A stretch of DNA of 64,000 nucleotides. Source: Tragulus kanchil. Its lineage: Eukaryota; Chordata; Mammalia; Artiodactyla; Tragulidae. The DNA lies in assembly GCA_022376925.1 (NCBI GenBank), contig JAIOJX010000030.1:170991298-171055297 (forward strand). The letters are read 5' to 3'. The position numbers and the translations under genes were made by a program. The notes beneath the pieces were generated by a model. It ran no database searches. It saw only the letters and a list, made by a program, of their open reading frames with translations, and was not told where the DNA came from. The number at the start of each line of letters is the position of its first letter. Position 1 is the stretch's first letter. Shown piece by piece: positions 45,334 through 56,218 of the stretch.

Positions 45334-47347
45334 TGATGTTTGTTTAACTTAGCATAATGCTCTCAAGATCCATCTATATTATCACAAGTGGCAAGGTTTA
45401 GTTCTTTCCCCTGGCTGAATAATGTATATTCTGTAATATATGTATGTATACATAGAATATTCATTTGTGTAGGTGTGTATATATATATATATATATATAT
45501 ATTTATTTATTTATTAATGCACAGAGTTTACTTTCACCTCTTGATGATTGTTAGCAGAGCTGCTGTGAGTGCAACGCTCTCTTTGTATACTGCTTTCATG
45601 TCATTTGGATACGTGTTCAGACGTTGGATTGGCTAGTTGTATTTGAATTTTCTCAGAAGCTCCATATTGTTTTCCATAGTGGTTGTACCAATTTGCCTTC
45701 TCCGATTACAGAGTTTTTCTTGGCAACCCTCCCTAGATTTTGAATCTGAATTAAGTGTCACATCCGCCTGCCCTTGTCCTAGCCGCGGCCCTGAAGACTG
45801 GCCTCCACCAGCTCCAGAAGGCTTCCCTTCACAGTAGTCACACCAGGTAGAGTTGTCCTTGGCCTGGCCTTGGCACCATGCACATCTCTGAATAGTCGCC
45901 ACCCTGCCTAAGAGCAGTGCAGGGCTTCACCTGCATTCTGGAACTGGGAGTAGGGTCTGTCCCTTCCGATTACTGAGAGCAGACCCTGTGGGAGGGACAC
46001 CTTACTTACACGGCTTCCTAGAAGCAGAGGCTGAAATGGGGATTTATGGTTGATTTTGGGAGAGAGCTCAGCAGTTACACTTGGGAGGAGAGGGGTGAGA
46101 AAGTAGAGGACTGATAAATAGAAGTGTGATTTCAGGTTCACACTGCCTTTAGCACATGATCTCACTCTGTGAGACCCAGGAGCCCACCTTTTGTACCCTC
46201 ATGCTGGTCACTGGCTGAGGTCTGGCCATCGGGGAAGCAGTCAATTCTTAAGCACTCAGTCTTCTTTATGATCCACCTCTCACATGCATACATGACTACT
46301 GGATAGACCAGAGCTTTGACTATATGGGCCTTTCTGGGGAAAGTAATGTCTCTGCTTTTTCATATGCTGTCTAGATTTGTCATAACTTTTCTTCCAAAGA
46401 AAGAAACATCTTTTAATTTCATGACCACAGTCTAGTTTCTCTGTGATGTTTGTTTAACTTAGCATAATGCTCTCAAGATCCATCTATATTATCACAAGTG
46501 GCAAGGTTTAGTTCTTTCCCCTGGCTGAATAATGTATATTCTGTAATATATGTATGTATACATAGAATATTCATTTGTGTAGGTGTGTATATATATATAT
46601 ATATATATATATTTATTTATTTATTAATGCACAGAGTTTACTTTCACCTCTTGATGATTGTTAGCAGAGCTGCTGTGAGTGCAACGCTCTCTTTGTATAC
46701 TGCTTTCATGTCATTTGGATACGTGTTCAGACGTTGGATTGGCTAGTTGTATTTGAATTTTCTCAGAAGCTCCATATTGTTTTCCATAGTGGTTGTACCA
46801 ATTTGCCTTCTCCGATTACAGAGTTTTTCTTGGCAACCCTCCCTAGATTTTGAATCTGAATTAAGTGTCACATCCGCCTGCCCTTGTCCTAGCCGCGGCC
46901 CTGAAGACTGGCCTCCACCAGCTCCAGAAGGCTTCCCTTCACAGTAGTCACACCAGGTAGAGTTGTCCTTGGCCTGGCCTTGGCACCATGCACATCTCTG
47001 AATAGTCGCCACCCTGCCTAAGAGCAGTGCAGGGCTTCACCTGCATTCTGGAACTGGGAGTAGGGTCTGTCCCTTCCGATTACTGAGAGCAGACCCTGTG
47101 GGAGGGACACCTTACTTACACGGCTTCCTAGAAGCAGAGGCTGAAATGGGGATTTATGGTTGATTTTGGGAGAGAGCTCAGCAGTTACACTTGGGAGGAG
47201 AGGGGTGAGAAAGTAGAGGACTGATAAATAGAAGTGTGATTTCAGGTTCACACTGCCTTTAGCACATGATCTCACTCTGTGAGACCCAGGAGCCCACCTT
47301 TTGTACCCTCATGCTGGTCACTGGCTGAGGTCTGGCCATCGGGGAAG
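45131..47347. repeat. Tandem direct duplication 10 (offset 1110 bp)
   Basis: Copy 1 is 45131-46237, three bases (cag) intervene, and copy 2 starts at 46241 and ends about 47347. Copies look identical, including the (TA)n length. It repeats the BovB head (46241-46443), the L1 part and about 640 bases of unannotated DNA. Confidence 0.95.
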
Positions 47348-47621
47348 GATCAGTTCTTTCTGGGCAAGGACACCTCCTTAGTGAATGGGATAGCTGTGAA
47401 TTATTTTCAGGCAACACACAGTAGTCAGGGGTGGCTGCACAGGCCAGTAAAGGGTATGGTCCCACCAGTGTCTAATGCAAGATGGTTCTGAAAGATATGA
47501 TTCCTAGGCAGAAAGGGAAATGGATGTCTTTAAGGGATGTCCTCCTGTCTACTTACTACCTCAGCAAAGGTCTTCTTAGCTTCTCAGAAAAAGAAACAGA
47601 ATCAATTGTCCCTTAACAACA

Positions 47622-47818
47622 ACTGTGTGCTAAGTCACTCAGTTGTGTTTGACCCTATGGACTGAAGCCCACCAGGCTCCTCTGTCTGTGTCTCCAGGCA
47701 AGAACACTGGTGTGGGATCCTCCAGGGGATCTCCCTCACCCAGGAATAGAACCTGTGTCTCCTACATCTCCTGCATTGGCAGGCAGGTTCGTTTCCACTA
47801 GCCCCACATGGAAAGCCT
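47622..47818 (-). repeat. Bov-tA SINE, minus strand
   Basis: 'gtgctaagtcactcagttgt', 'cccaccaggctcctctgtct', 'cctccaggggatctccctca', 'ctcctgcattggcaggcagg'. Reversed Bov-tA. Confidence 0.88.
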
Positions 47819-47863
47819 CTATTCAAGTGAAAAAAGAAAGATACTCCACACACATGTGCACAT

Positions 47864-50074
47864 GCATATATCTTCATCTGGAATACTGAAAAGCAGAAAC
47901 AGTTGTCTGAACTGGCTTCTTGCTGCCTGGACGAAAGTGAAAGCTTTTAGTGGAGAGTCGTGGACAAGCTCCCCTGGGCTGACTTCACTACAACCTACCT
48001 GGCTCCTAGGATACCAGTGAATCATGCTGACAAGCCTGGCAAGGCTTGGCAGGATAGCAGTAGGATGAGCAAAAGGAACTTCCTGGAAAATTCCATTAGG
48101 GGCAGGGTCATGGCCTTTAGAGATTCCATATCCTGGGGAAACTGCATTGGCAGGCTGAACTGCAGTCGGGAGAGGAGAGAGACATAGTCTGTGAGCTGCA
48201 CGCTGGGCCAGGCAGTCTATGTACTGCTCCTCTCTCAGCTGGGGGAGTCCTGTCACCCCTTCATTAGCAGTAATTGAATGCCTACAGAGGAGGTAATTAC
48301 AAACACCAGCCGGGCCTCCCAGGCTCATCTGTCTTTATCATCTCAGTAAGGGTATTGATCACTACCAGGGCCCTCCATTCCTTTGGAGAAGGACGGGGAA
48401 ATTAGATTAATAAGGCCTGATGTGTATTGTGCAACACAAGCCTGCTGGGAAGACACAAGGAAGTACTGAGAAGTGGCCAGTGCTTGAGTTCCTAGGGTGT
48501 CCAGGCTGCTGACACTCTTGGGTGCTGCCTTTGCAGGGGCTTATGCTCTGGTTCTCTAGCTGCCTAGTATCCTTGCTTTTGCAGGAGACAACAGAACTCA
48601 ACAAATGCAAAGCAAACTCAATAGCTCCCCTCCAAAGTCATCTTTCTTCTGGGACCATCAAAATAAACAAAGTAAATAAAAGAAATAAAATAATGATGAC
48701 TAGGGAACCAACTTATTCTGAAAACTGGTATGGGAAGAATTTTCAATGTGCAATAATTGTGCATTGGATAAACCTTATTGGCTATGATACTGCACTTCAT
48801 AAACTCTGAAAACTGATATGTGAAGGGAAACAAACAAGCATCTGTCTGGTTAGGCTGTATAAACTGTGTCTGGGTAATTCATGAGTTGGTAAGGGGAGCT
48901 TTCTGTTTACAGAAGCAGTCCAGCTAGTCAGTAAAAAAGAAGTGGTGCTCAAATACCAGTGTGCATCAGCATATATCTTCATCTGGAATACTGAAAAGCA
49001 GAAACAGTTGTCTGAACTGGCTTCTTGCTGCCTGGACGAAAGTGAAAGCTTTTAGTGGAGAGTCGTGGACAAGCTCCCCTGGGCTGACTTCACTACAACC
49101 TACCTGGCTCCTAGGATACCAGTGAATCATGCTGACAAGCCTGGCAAGGCTTGGCAGGATAGCAGTAGGATGAGCAAAAGGAACTTCCTGGAAAATTCCA
49201 TTAGGGGCAGGGTCATGGCCTTTAGAGATTCCATATCCTGGGGAAACTGCATTGGCAGGCTGAACTGCAGTCGGGAGAGGAGAGAGACATAGTCTGTGAG
49301 CTGCACGCTGGGCCAGGCAGTCTATGTACTGCTCCTCTCTCAGCTGGGGGAGTCCTGTCACCCCTTCATTAGCAGTAATTGAATGCCTACAGAGGAGGTA
49401 ATTACAAACACCAGCCGGGCCTCCCAGGCTCATCTGTCTTTATCATCTCAGTAAGGGTATTGATCACTACCAGGGCCCTCCATTCCTTTGGAGAAGGACG
49501 GGGAAATTAGATTAATAAGGCCTGATGTGTATTGTGCAACACAAGCCTGCTGGGAAGACACAAGGAAGTACTGAGAAGTGGCCAGTGCTTGAGTTCCTAG
49601 GGTGTCCAGGCTGCTGACACTCTTGGGTGCTGCCTTTGCAGGGGCTTATGCTCTGGTTCTCTAGCTGCCTAGTATCCTTGCTTTTGCAGGAGACAACAGA
49701 ACTCAACAAATGCAAAGCAAACTCAATAGCTCCCCTCCAAAGTCATCTTTCTTCTGGGACCATCAAAATAAACAAAGTAAATAAAAGAAATAAAATAATG
49801 ATGACTAGGGAACCAACTTATTCTGAAAACTGGTATGGGAAGAATTTTCAATGTGCAATAATTGTGCATTGGATAAACCTTATTGGCTATGATACTGCAC
49901 TTCATAAACTCTGAAAACTGATATGTGAAGGGAAACAAACAAGCATCTGTCTGGTTAGGCTGTATAAACTGTGTCTGGGTAATTCATGAGTTGGTAAGGG
50001 GAGCTTTCTGTTTACAGAAGCAGTCCAGCTAGTCAGTAAAAAAGAAGTGGTGCTCAAATACCAGTGTGCATCAG
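47864..50074. repeat. Tandem direct duplication 11 (offset 1105 bp)
   Basis: Copy 1 is 47864-48968 and copy 2 is 48969-50074. The junction falls in a short shared word (gcat). I saw no internal difference. The long minus-strand frame at 47819-48328 recurs at 48966-49433 by block copying. Confidence 0.95.
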
Positions 50075-50240
50075 AATTTCCAGAGAGCTCATTCAGAAAT
50101 GATGCTAGACCACATTCTGGAATTTCCCAATTCCGAGGTCTGCTATAGGGCTGGAGAAGTGTATTCTAAGAGGTTTTCCAGTGATGCTGCTACTTCTGGT
50201 CCTGGGACCATGCTTTGCGAATCATTGGATCATAGCACCA
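50058..50240 (-). repeat. MER5-type hAT-Charlie fragment
   Basis: 'catcagaatttccagagag', 'agtgatgctgctacttctgg', 'tcctgggaccatgctttgcg' follow the reversed MER5A order. Copied at 51219-51401. Confidence 0.55.
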
Positions 50241-50340
50241 CTGATTTACAAACCTTCCTAAAGTGGCAGAGGCTGGCGGTGATCATCGGTGGCTTAATCT
50301 CATATGATAAGAGGCAGCTAAACAGTATAAACCTCCCAAT

Positions 50341-50810
50341 TATTGTTGTTGTTGCTTAGTTGTGTCCAACTCTTTGTGACCCTGTGGACCGCAGTATGCC
50401 AGGCTTCCATGTCCTTCACCATCCCCCAGAGTTTGCTCAAGCTCCTATCCATTGAGTCAGTGATGCCATCCAACCATCTCATCTTCTGTCATCCCCTTCT
50501 CCTTCTGCCTTCTATTTTTTCCAGCATCAGGGTCTCTTGCAGTGAGTCTTCTCATCCAGTGGCCAAAGTATTGGAGCTTCAGCTTCAGCATCAGTCCTTC
50601 CAATGAATGCTCAGACTTGATTTCCTTTAGGACAGACTGGTTTGATTTCCTTGCAGTCCAAGGGACTCTCAAGGGTTTTCTCCAACACCACAGTTCGAAG
50701 GCATCAATTCTATGGTGCTTGACTTTCTTTATGGTCCAGCTTTCACATCCATGCATGAGTACTAGACAGACCATAGCTTTAACTATATGGACCTTTGTCA
50801 GCAAAATGAT
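50341..50810 (-). repeat. BovB (RTE) LINE fragment, minus strand, cut at a duplication junction
   Basis: Starts 'attgttgttgttgcttagtt', then 'attgagtcagtgatgccatc', 'ccaatgaatgctcagacttg', 'tccaagggactctcaagggt'. It stops at the junction of duplication 12; the longer form is at 51502-52185. A minus frame encodes the BovB stretch with ESWTIKKVKH and ELWCWR. Confidence 0.9.
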
Positions 50811-51218
50811 GCTCTGGTTCTCTAGCTGCCTAGTATCCTTGCTTTTGCAGGAGACAACAGAACTCAACAAATGCAAAGCAAACTCAATAGCTCCCCTCCA
50901 AAGTCATCTTTCTTCTGGGACCATCAAAATAAACAAAGTAAATAAAAGAAATAAAATAATGATGACTAGGGAACCAACTTATTCTGAAAACTGGTATGGG
51001 AAGAATTTTCAATGTGCAATAATTGTGCATTGGATAAACCTTATTGGCTATGATACTGCACTTCATAAACTCTGAAAACTGATATGTGAAGGGAAACAAA
51101 CAAGCATCTGTCTGGTTAGGCTGTATAAACTGTGTCTGGGTAATTCATGAGTTGGTAAGGGGAGCTTTCTGTTTACAGAAGCAGTCCAGCTAGTCAGTAA
51201 AAAAGAAGTGGTGCTCAA

Positions 51219-51401
51219 ATACCAGTGTGCATCAGAATTTCCAGAGAGCTCATTCAGAAATGATGCTAGACCACATTCTGGAATTTCCCAATTCCGAGGT
51301 CTGCTATAGGGCTGGAGAAGTGTATTCTAAGAGGTTTTCCAGTGATGCTGCTACTTCTGGTCCTGGGACCATGCTTTGCGAATCATTGGATCATAGCACC
51401 A
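51219..51401 (-). repeat. MER5-type fragment (block copy in duplication 12)
   Basis: Same element as at 50058-50240. Confidence 0.55.
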
Positions 51402-51501
51402 CTGATTTACAAACCTTCCTAAAGTGGCAGAGGCTGGCGGTGATCATCGGTGGCTTAATCTCATATGATAAGAGGCAGCTAAACAGTATAAACCTCCCAA
51501 T

Positions 51502-52185
51502 TATTGTTGTTGTTGCTTAGTTGTGTCCAACTCTTTGTGACCCTGTGGACCGCAGTATGCCAGGCTTCCATGTCCTTCACCATCCCCCAGAGTTTGCTCA
51601 AGCTCCTATCCATTGAGTCAGTGATGCCATCCAACCATCTCATCTTCTGTCATCCCCTTCTCCTTCTGCCTTCTATTTTTTCCAGCATCAGGGTCTCTTG
51701 CAGTGAGTCTTCTCATCCAGTGGCCAAAGTATTGGAGCTTCAGCTTCAGCATCAGTCCTTCCAATGAATGCTCAGACTTGATTTCCTTTAGGACAGACTG
51801 GTTTGATTTCCTTGCAGTCCAAGGGACTCTCAAGGGTTTTCTCCAACACCACAGTTCGAAGGCATCAATTCTATGGTGCTTGACTTTCTTTATGGTCCAG
51901 CTTTCACATCCATGCATGAGTACTAGACAGACCATAGCTTTAACTATATGGACCTTTGTCAGCAAAATGATGTCTTTGCTTTTTAATACACTGTCTAGGT
52001 TTGTCATAGCTTTTCTTCCAAGGAGTTTTTTTCCCACTCCTCTTCATGAAAAACCTTATTAAAAACAATCGGCTACAAGTGTTTAATTTCATGGCTGCAG
52101 TCACCATCTGTAGTGATTTTGGAGCCCAAGAAAATAAAGCCTATCACTGTTTTAATTGTTTCTCCATATATTTGCCATGAAGTGA
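51502..52185 (-). repeat. BovB (RTE) LINE 3' fragment, minus strand, carrying a ~50-base insert
   Basis: Full form of the element at 50341-50810. It continues past the junction to 'gtttgtcatagcttttcttc' and, after an interruption at 52027-52079, resumes 'tttaatttcatggctgcagt', 'ttttggagcccaagaaaat'. A minus frame of about 139 residues covers the C-terminal BovB region (ELWCWRKPLRVPWTARK). The catalytic RT core is not included. Confidence 0.9.
52027..52079. other. Insert inside BovB, related to 53628-53680
   Basis: Between 'ccaaggag' and 'caagtgtttaatttc' the BovB is interrupted by about 50 bases, including 'ctcttcatgaaaaacctt' and 'attaaaaacaatcggc'. Nearly the same string occurs at 53628-53680 (and 54711-54763) in non-BovB DNA. 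Confidence 0.7.
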
Positions 52186-53390
52186 TTCCTCCCAGTGAAA
52201 GTAGTCAAATGCCACCTTTGAGTACTGTCAAAATACTGATCCTGAATCATTCAAGCCAGATTCAACTACCAACTTATAGAAGATACAGGGAACAGAGAAA
52301 CAAGCTTAACATCTCCACAAGGATGTGAACAGCAAAAACTCTGCTGTGGGAAGTTCTTTAAGACAAGTCATTTGTCATCAGGAGGAAAAGAGAAGAAGGG
52401 GAATGTGTAGATTTTAAGACACCTAAGAGACACATGTTTCTGGTGAACCATTTTGGATGCTGGTCTGTTTCTGCTAACTGTGAAAAAGAACATTGAGACA
52501 AGCAGAGATACTTTGAAGCTGACCAGTTATTTGTTGACATCAGAGATTGTTGTCACCACCCTCACTCTCCACATGCTTGGATCCCTTCTCAACACTGAAT
52601 TCTCAGCTTAAATGTCATCTTTTCAAAGAGATTTTCACTGACTATCTTTCCCAGGTAGCTCCCCCTCCCATTAGGACCCTTTTTCTTTACTGCATTTAAT
52701 AGATCACTCATAATTATTTGTTTGACTTTTTTTTGACTGCCTCTTCTCTTAGGCTGAAAATTCCACGAGACCCATGTCTCTCCTAGCTGTCATCTCCCCA
52801 GTGCACACATGACTAGGAGCACAGTGAATAAACAGTATTTATTTTCTGAATTATTAATAAATCTTAGGGAATCCTAGTGTTTCTGATTTCTTTCTCACCC
52901 CTGGTTTTAATTATTATCTGAAATTCATGAAGCCATATAAAGTGGGAAATAATATTTTCCAGTTTTTTCTTTGGAATGTCAAATGTGATTTTCCCCAAGA
53001 TCACAGATTGTTCTGAACCAGCAAAACCAGGGGTAATCCCAGTCTTTCGGACTCAAAACATGGTGATCTTTCTGTTCCAACAAGTTTTCGTGCAGAAGTG
53101 TCTGAGCATCTAAATTTTTATAGTTACGTTTATACTGATGAATTTGGTGGGAGGGAGGAAGCTCTGTTAAAGGATATGTTCTCTGTTCATAGAGGCAAAG
53201 GTAGCGCACACCTGAGATGTTGAATATTTGGGTCAGAGGAGCAGTGTCGTAGGTGGCAGGTTAGTATCTTCAAAGTGTGTCTGTTTGTAGTTTGTTCTCC
53301 TAGCTGGGGGTGACATTTTCAGTTCCTTGATTCTCCTGGGGAGTGGATTTGAGAGTTCCTTTCTGTCAGCATGTTAAGATAGTTAGGATA
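52186..53390. other. Unannotated DNA
   Basis: No gene or repeat recognised. Confidence 0.4.
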
Positions 53391-53600
53391 CCCCATCTCT
53401 TTGTGTGTGTTTCTCTAACTCTGTCTTTTTATCGTTTTCTTTCTTTCTCTATCTGTCTCTTTGCTCTAAATGTCTCTGTCTTCATCACTGTCTATGTGTC
53501 TCTTTTTTTCCCCCTCTATACATTTATCTCTATTTCAGTCTCTCCATTTCTGTCATCTGTCTCTTGCTATCTCAAGTTCTGTCTCTCTGCTGTTAACTTC
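53391..53600. repeat. Pyrimidine-rich low-complexity tract
   Basis: Long plus-strand run of TCT/CTC/TGTCTC words. Partly repeated at 54571-54680 by duplication 13. The long leucine/serine-rich frames here come from base composition. Confidence 0.8.
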
Positions 53601-55605
53601 ATGCCTCTTCCCACCTTCTGCCACATTTTTTTCTGCTCCTCTTCATGAAAAACCTTATTAAAACAGTCGGCCACAAGTGTTGCTCTCCATTTCACCTCCT
53701 ATTCTTTCCTCCATCCACTATGATTTGGTGGATTCTTCCATTCTGCTCAAAATCTTGGACATAGACCTGGACATTTTCCCTGTTTCCAGATGGATGTTCT
53801 GTTCCCATGGTACTTGTGCTCAGGAGCATTGGACACTTCCTCATTAATGACTCTCTTGCTTTGTTAGTCAGGGACACTTAACTGCCACAAGAAGTAATTT
53901 CAAAATCTCTGGCTTAGTGCAATCAAATTTTATTTCTTGCTCATTACAGTGTCATTATTTATAATAAAGAGGCAGTGATCAGAGAGGATCGTATGAGAGA
54001 TTTTCACAGGCCCGGCTTGGAGTAACATATGTCACTTCCACCCACATTCCATTTGCTGTTTGCTATTCCCTTAGTCTCTCCTGGAAAAAAGGGGGAGCTA
54101 AGAAATGTCGTCTTTAGATGGGAACCTACTTCCAAGAAATCACTCTACTCTTTGGAGAGTTGAGTTTGAGTCTGTAGAAGGCAACTAACCCATTTTGCCC
54201 ACAGGTGGAGAGCCAGGCAGGAGCCAGGCTGTGTATGTGTGGCCCAAGTTTGCAAGGCAGTGCTCAGTATGCTCTCTACCCAGGTGTTATCTTGTCAGTG
54301 GAAGTCACTTTTCTCAGGTCACCCTGCTTTTATCCTAATGTGGGTCTTAGCTTCTAATAAAGATACCTCACAGATAAAGATTTCCTAGGGCCCCCAGATC
54401 ACTTTCACACCTATATCTTCTCTAGAAAGTAAACTAATCGTCCAAGAAACCCCCTCATGGATCCTCAGTGGAAGCTAAATAGTCCTGATACACAGGAACT
54501 GCATTTCCTGGTGGGAGGCACAAAAACTGTCTAATGGATCCCCTCTTTTTTCTTCACCCCACTGTTTTTTAATGTCTCTGTCTCCCTCTTTTCCCCCTCT
54601 ATACATTTATCTCTATTTCAGTCTCTCCATTTCTGTCATCTGTCTCTTGCTATCTCAAGTTCTGTCTCTCTGCTGTTAACTTCATGCCTCTTCCCACCTT
54701 CTGCCACATTTTTTTCTGCTCCTCTTCATGAAAAACCTTATTAAAACAGTCGGCCACAAGTGTTGCTCTCCATTTCACCTCCTATTCTTTCCTCCATCCA
54801 CTATGATTTGGTGGATTCTTCCATTCTGCTCAAAATCTTGGACATAGACCTGGACATTTTCCCTGTTTCCAGATGGATGTTCTGTTCCCATGGTACTTGT
54901 GCTCAGGAGCATTGGACACTTCCTCATTAATGACTCTCTTGCTTTGTTAGTCAGGGACACTTAACTGCCACAAGAAGTAATTTCAAAATCTCTGGCTTAG
55001 TGCAATCAAATTTTATTTCTTGCTCATTACAGTGTCATTATTTATAATAAAGAGGCAGTGATCAGAGAGGATCGTATGAGAGATTTTCACAGGCCCGGCT
55101 TGGAGTAACATATGTCACTTCCACCCACATTCCATTTGCTGTTTGCTATTCCCTTAGTCTCTCCTGGAAAAAAGGGGGAGCTAAGAAATGTCGTCTTTAG
55201 ATGGGAACCTACTTCCAAGAAATCACTCTACTCTTTGGAGAGTTGAGTTTGAGTCTGTAGAAGGCAACTAACCCATTTTGCCCACAGGTGGAGAGCCAGG
55301 CAGGAGCCAGGCTGTGTATGTGTGGCCCAAGTTTGCAAGGCAGTGCTCAGTATGCTCTCTACCCAGGTGTTATCTTGTCAGTGGAAGTCACTTTTCTCAG
55401 GTCACCCTGCTTTTATCCTAATGTGGGTCTTAGCTTCTAATAAAGATACCTCACAGATAAAGATTTCCTAGGGCCCCCAGATCACTTTCACACCTATATC
55501 TTCTCTAGAAAGTAAACTAATCGTCCAAGAAACCCCCTCATGGATCCTCAGTGGAAGCTAAATAGTCCTGATACACAGGAACTGCATTTCCTGGTGGGAG
55601 GCACA
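53469..55605. repeat. Tandem direct duplication 13 (offset 1102 falling to 1083 bp)
   Basis: Copy 1 is 53469-54522, a 48-base bridge is 54523-54570, and copy 2 is 54571-55605. Copy 2 has lost 19 bases in its first 30 relative to copy 1, then matches. Confidence 0.93.
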
Positions 55606-56218
55606 TATTTAATAATTTCATATTTAATGTGGGTCCTAGTCTATTCTCTGGGGTCATTCCGGTCATCATTACCCAGGCCTACATGTCAATTCTGCAATTC
55701 TGTCTATATTACATTAGAAGGAATAAAGCATGTATTATGAGTGCAACATGAATAGACCATTACTGGCTTAATTCCATGTGGGTGCTTAAAGCTTTTTATC
55801 TTAATAGACCTACAAAAATCACAAGAGCTTCCAACATACTGCTCTTTTATCTAGAGAAAATTTTCCTATCTGATGAGTCTCTTGATGGTGTCCTCATTTT
55901 ATCACAGAGGCTGGCCCAGAGTCAGACGCACATTCTGAGGTTTGCAAGGGGAAGTAAACACAGTCCACTCTAGCCCGGCCATTCGTTTGCACCAGGAGCC
56001 CTCCAAAGGGGACAGGGAAAATCAAACTCTGCTTCACTGTGACCGCTCAACCTCAGGGAATTTCCGCACAGGCTGTTCAAGTCTGCTTTCTTGTGAACAT
56101 ACTTTATTTTCTAAGATTTAATTGATACGTGATGCCATCAACCTAAGATCTATGTTCATGATGACTGACACCCTGGAGCACCCCACTGCCTCTCAGAATT
56201 GCTGAAAAGGTTTTTATC
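55606..56218. other. Unannotated DNA
   Basis: No gene or repeat recognised. Confidence 0.4.

Larger units (their letters stand above)
44290..45705 (-). repeat. Old L1 fragment, antisense, host to nested Bov-tA and BovB
   Basis: Antisense L1 words flank and separate the two younger insertions: 'taaattatagtcaccatgtt' (44364), 'cctggcaaccactcaa' (44665), 'cttagcataatgctctcaag' (45348), 'ccatattgttttccatagtg' (45661). This gives an insertion order of L1 first, then the ruminant elements. A (TA)n run lies at about 45479-45502. Confidence 0.6.
49648..51969. repeat. Tandem direct duplication 12 (offset 1161 bp), chained to duplication 11
   Basis: Copy 1 is 49648-50808 and copy 2 is 50809-51969. 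The junction uses the word atg. The DNA at 48543-48968 is therefore present three times (also 49648-50074 and 50809-51235). Copies appear identical. Confidence 0.95.

Noticed and set aside
45633..45902. Cys-x2-Cys-x10-Cys-x2-Cys frame as a zinc-binding protein
   Set aside because: A short frame starting in unannotated DNA and ending in antisense L1. The Cys pattern alone is weak, and it is repeated only by duplication 10.
47819..48328. 169-residue minus-strand frame as a real gene
   Set aside because: No family motif recognised, it runs into a Bov-tA region at its 3' end, and no promoter or exon structure is visible. It remains the longest non-transposon frame, so a database search would settle it.
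53405..53648. Leu/Ser/Phe-rich membrane protein frame
   Set aside because: Produced by a pyrimidine-rich tract; the composition explains the hydrophobic run in all three frames.
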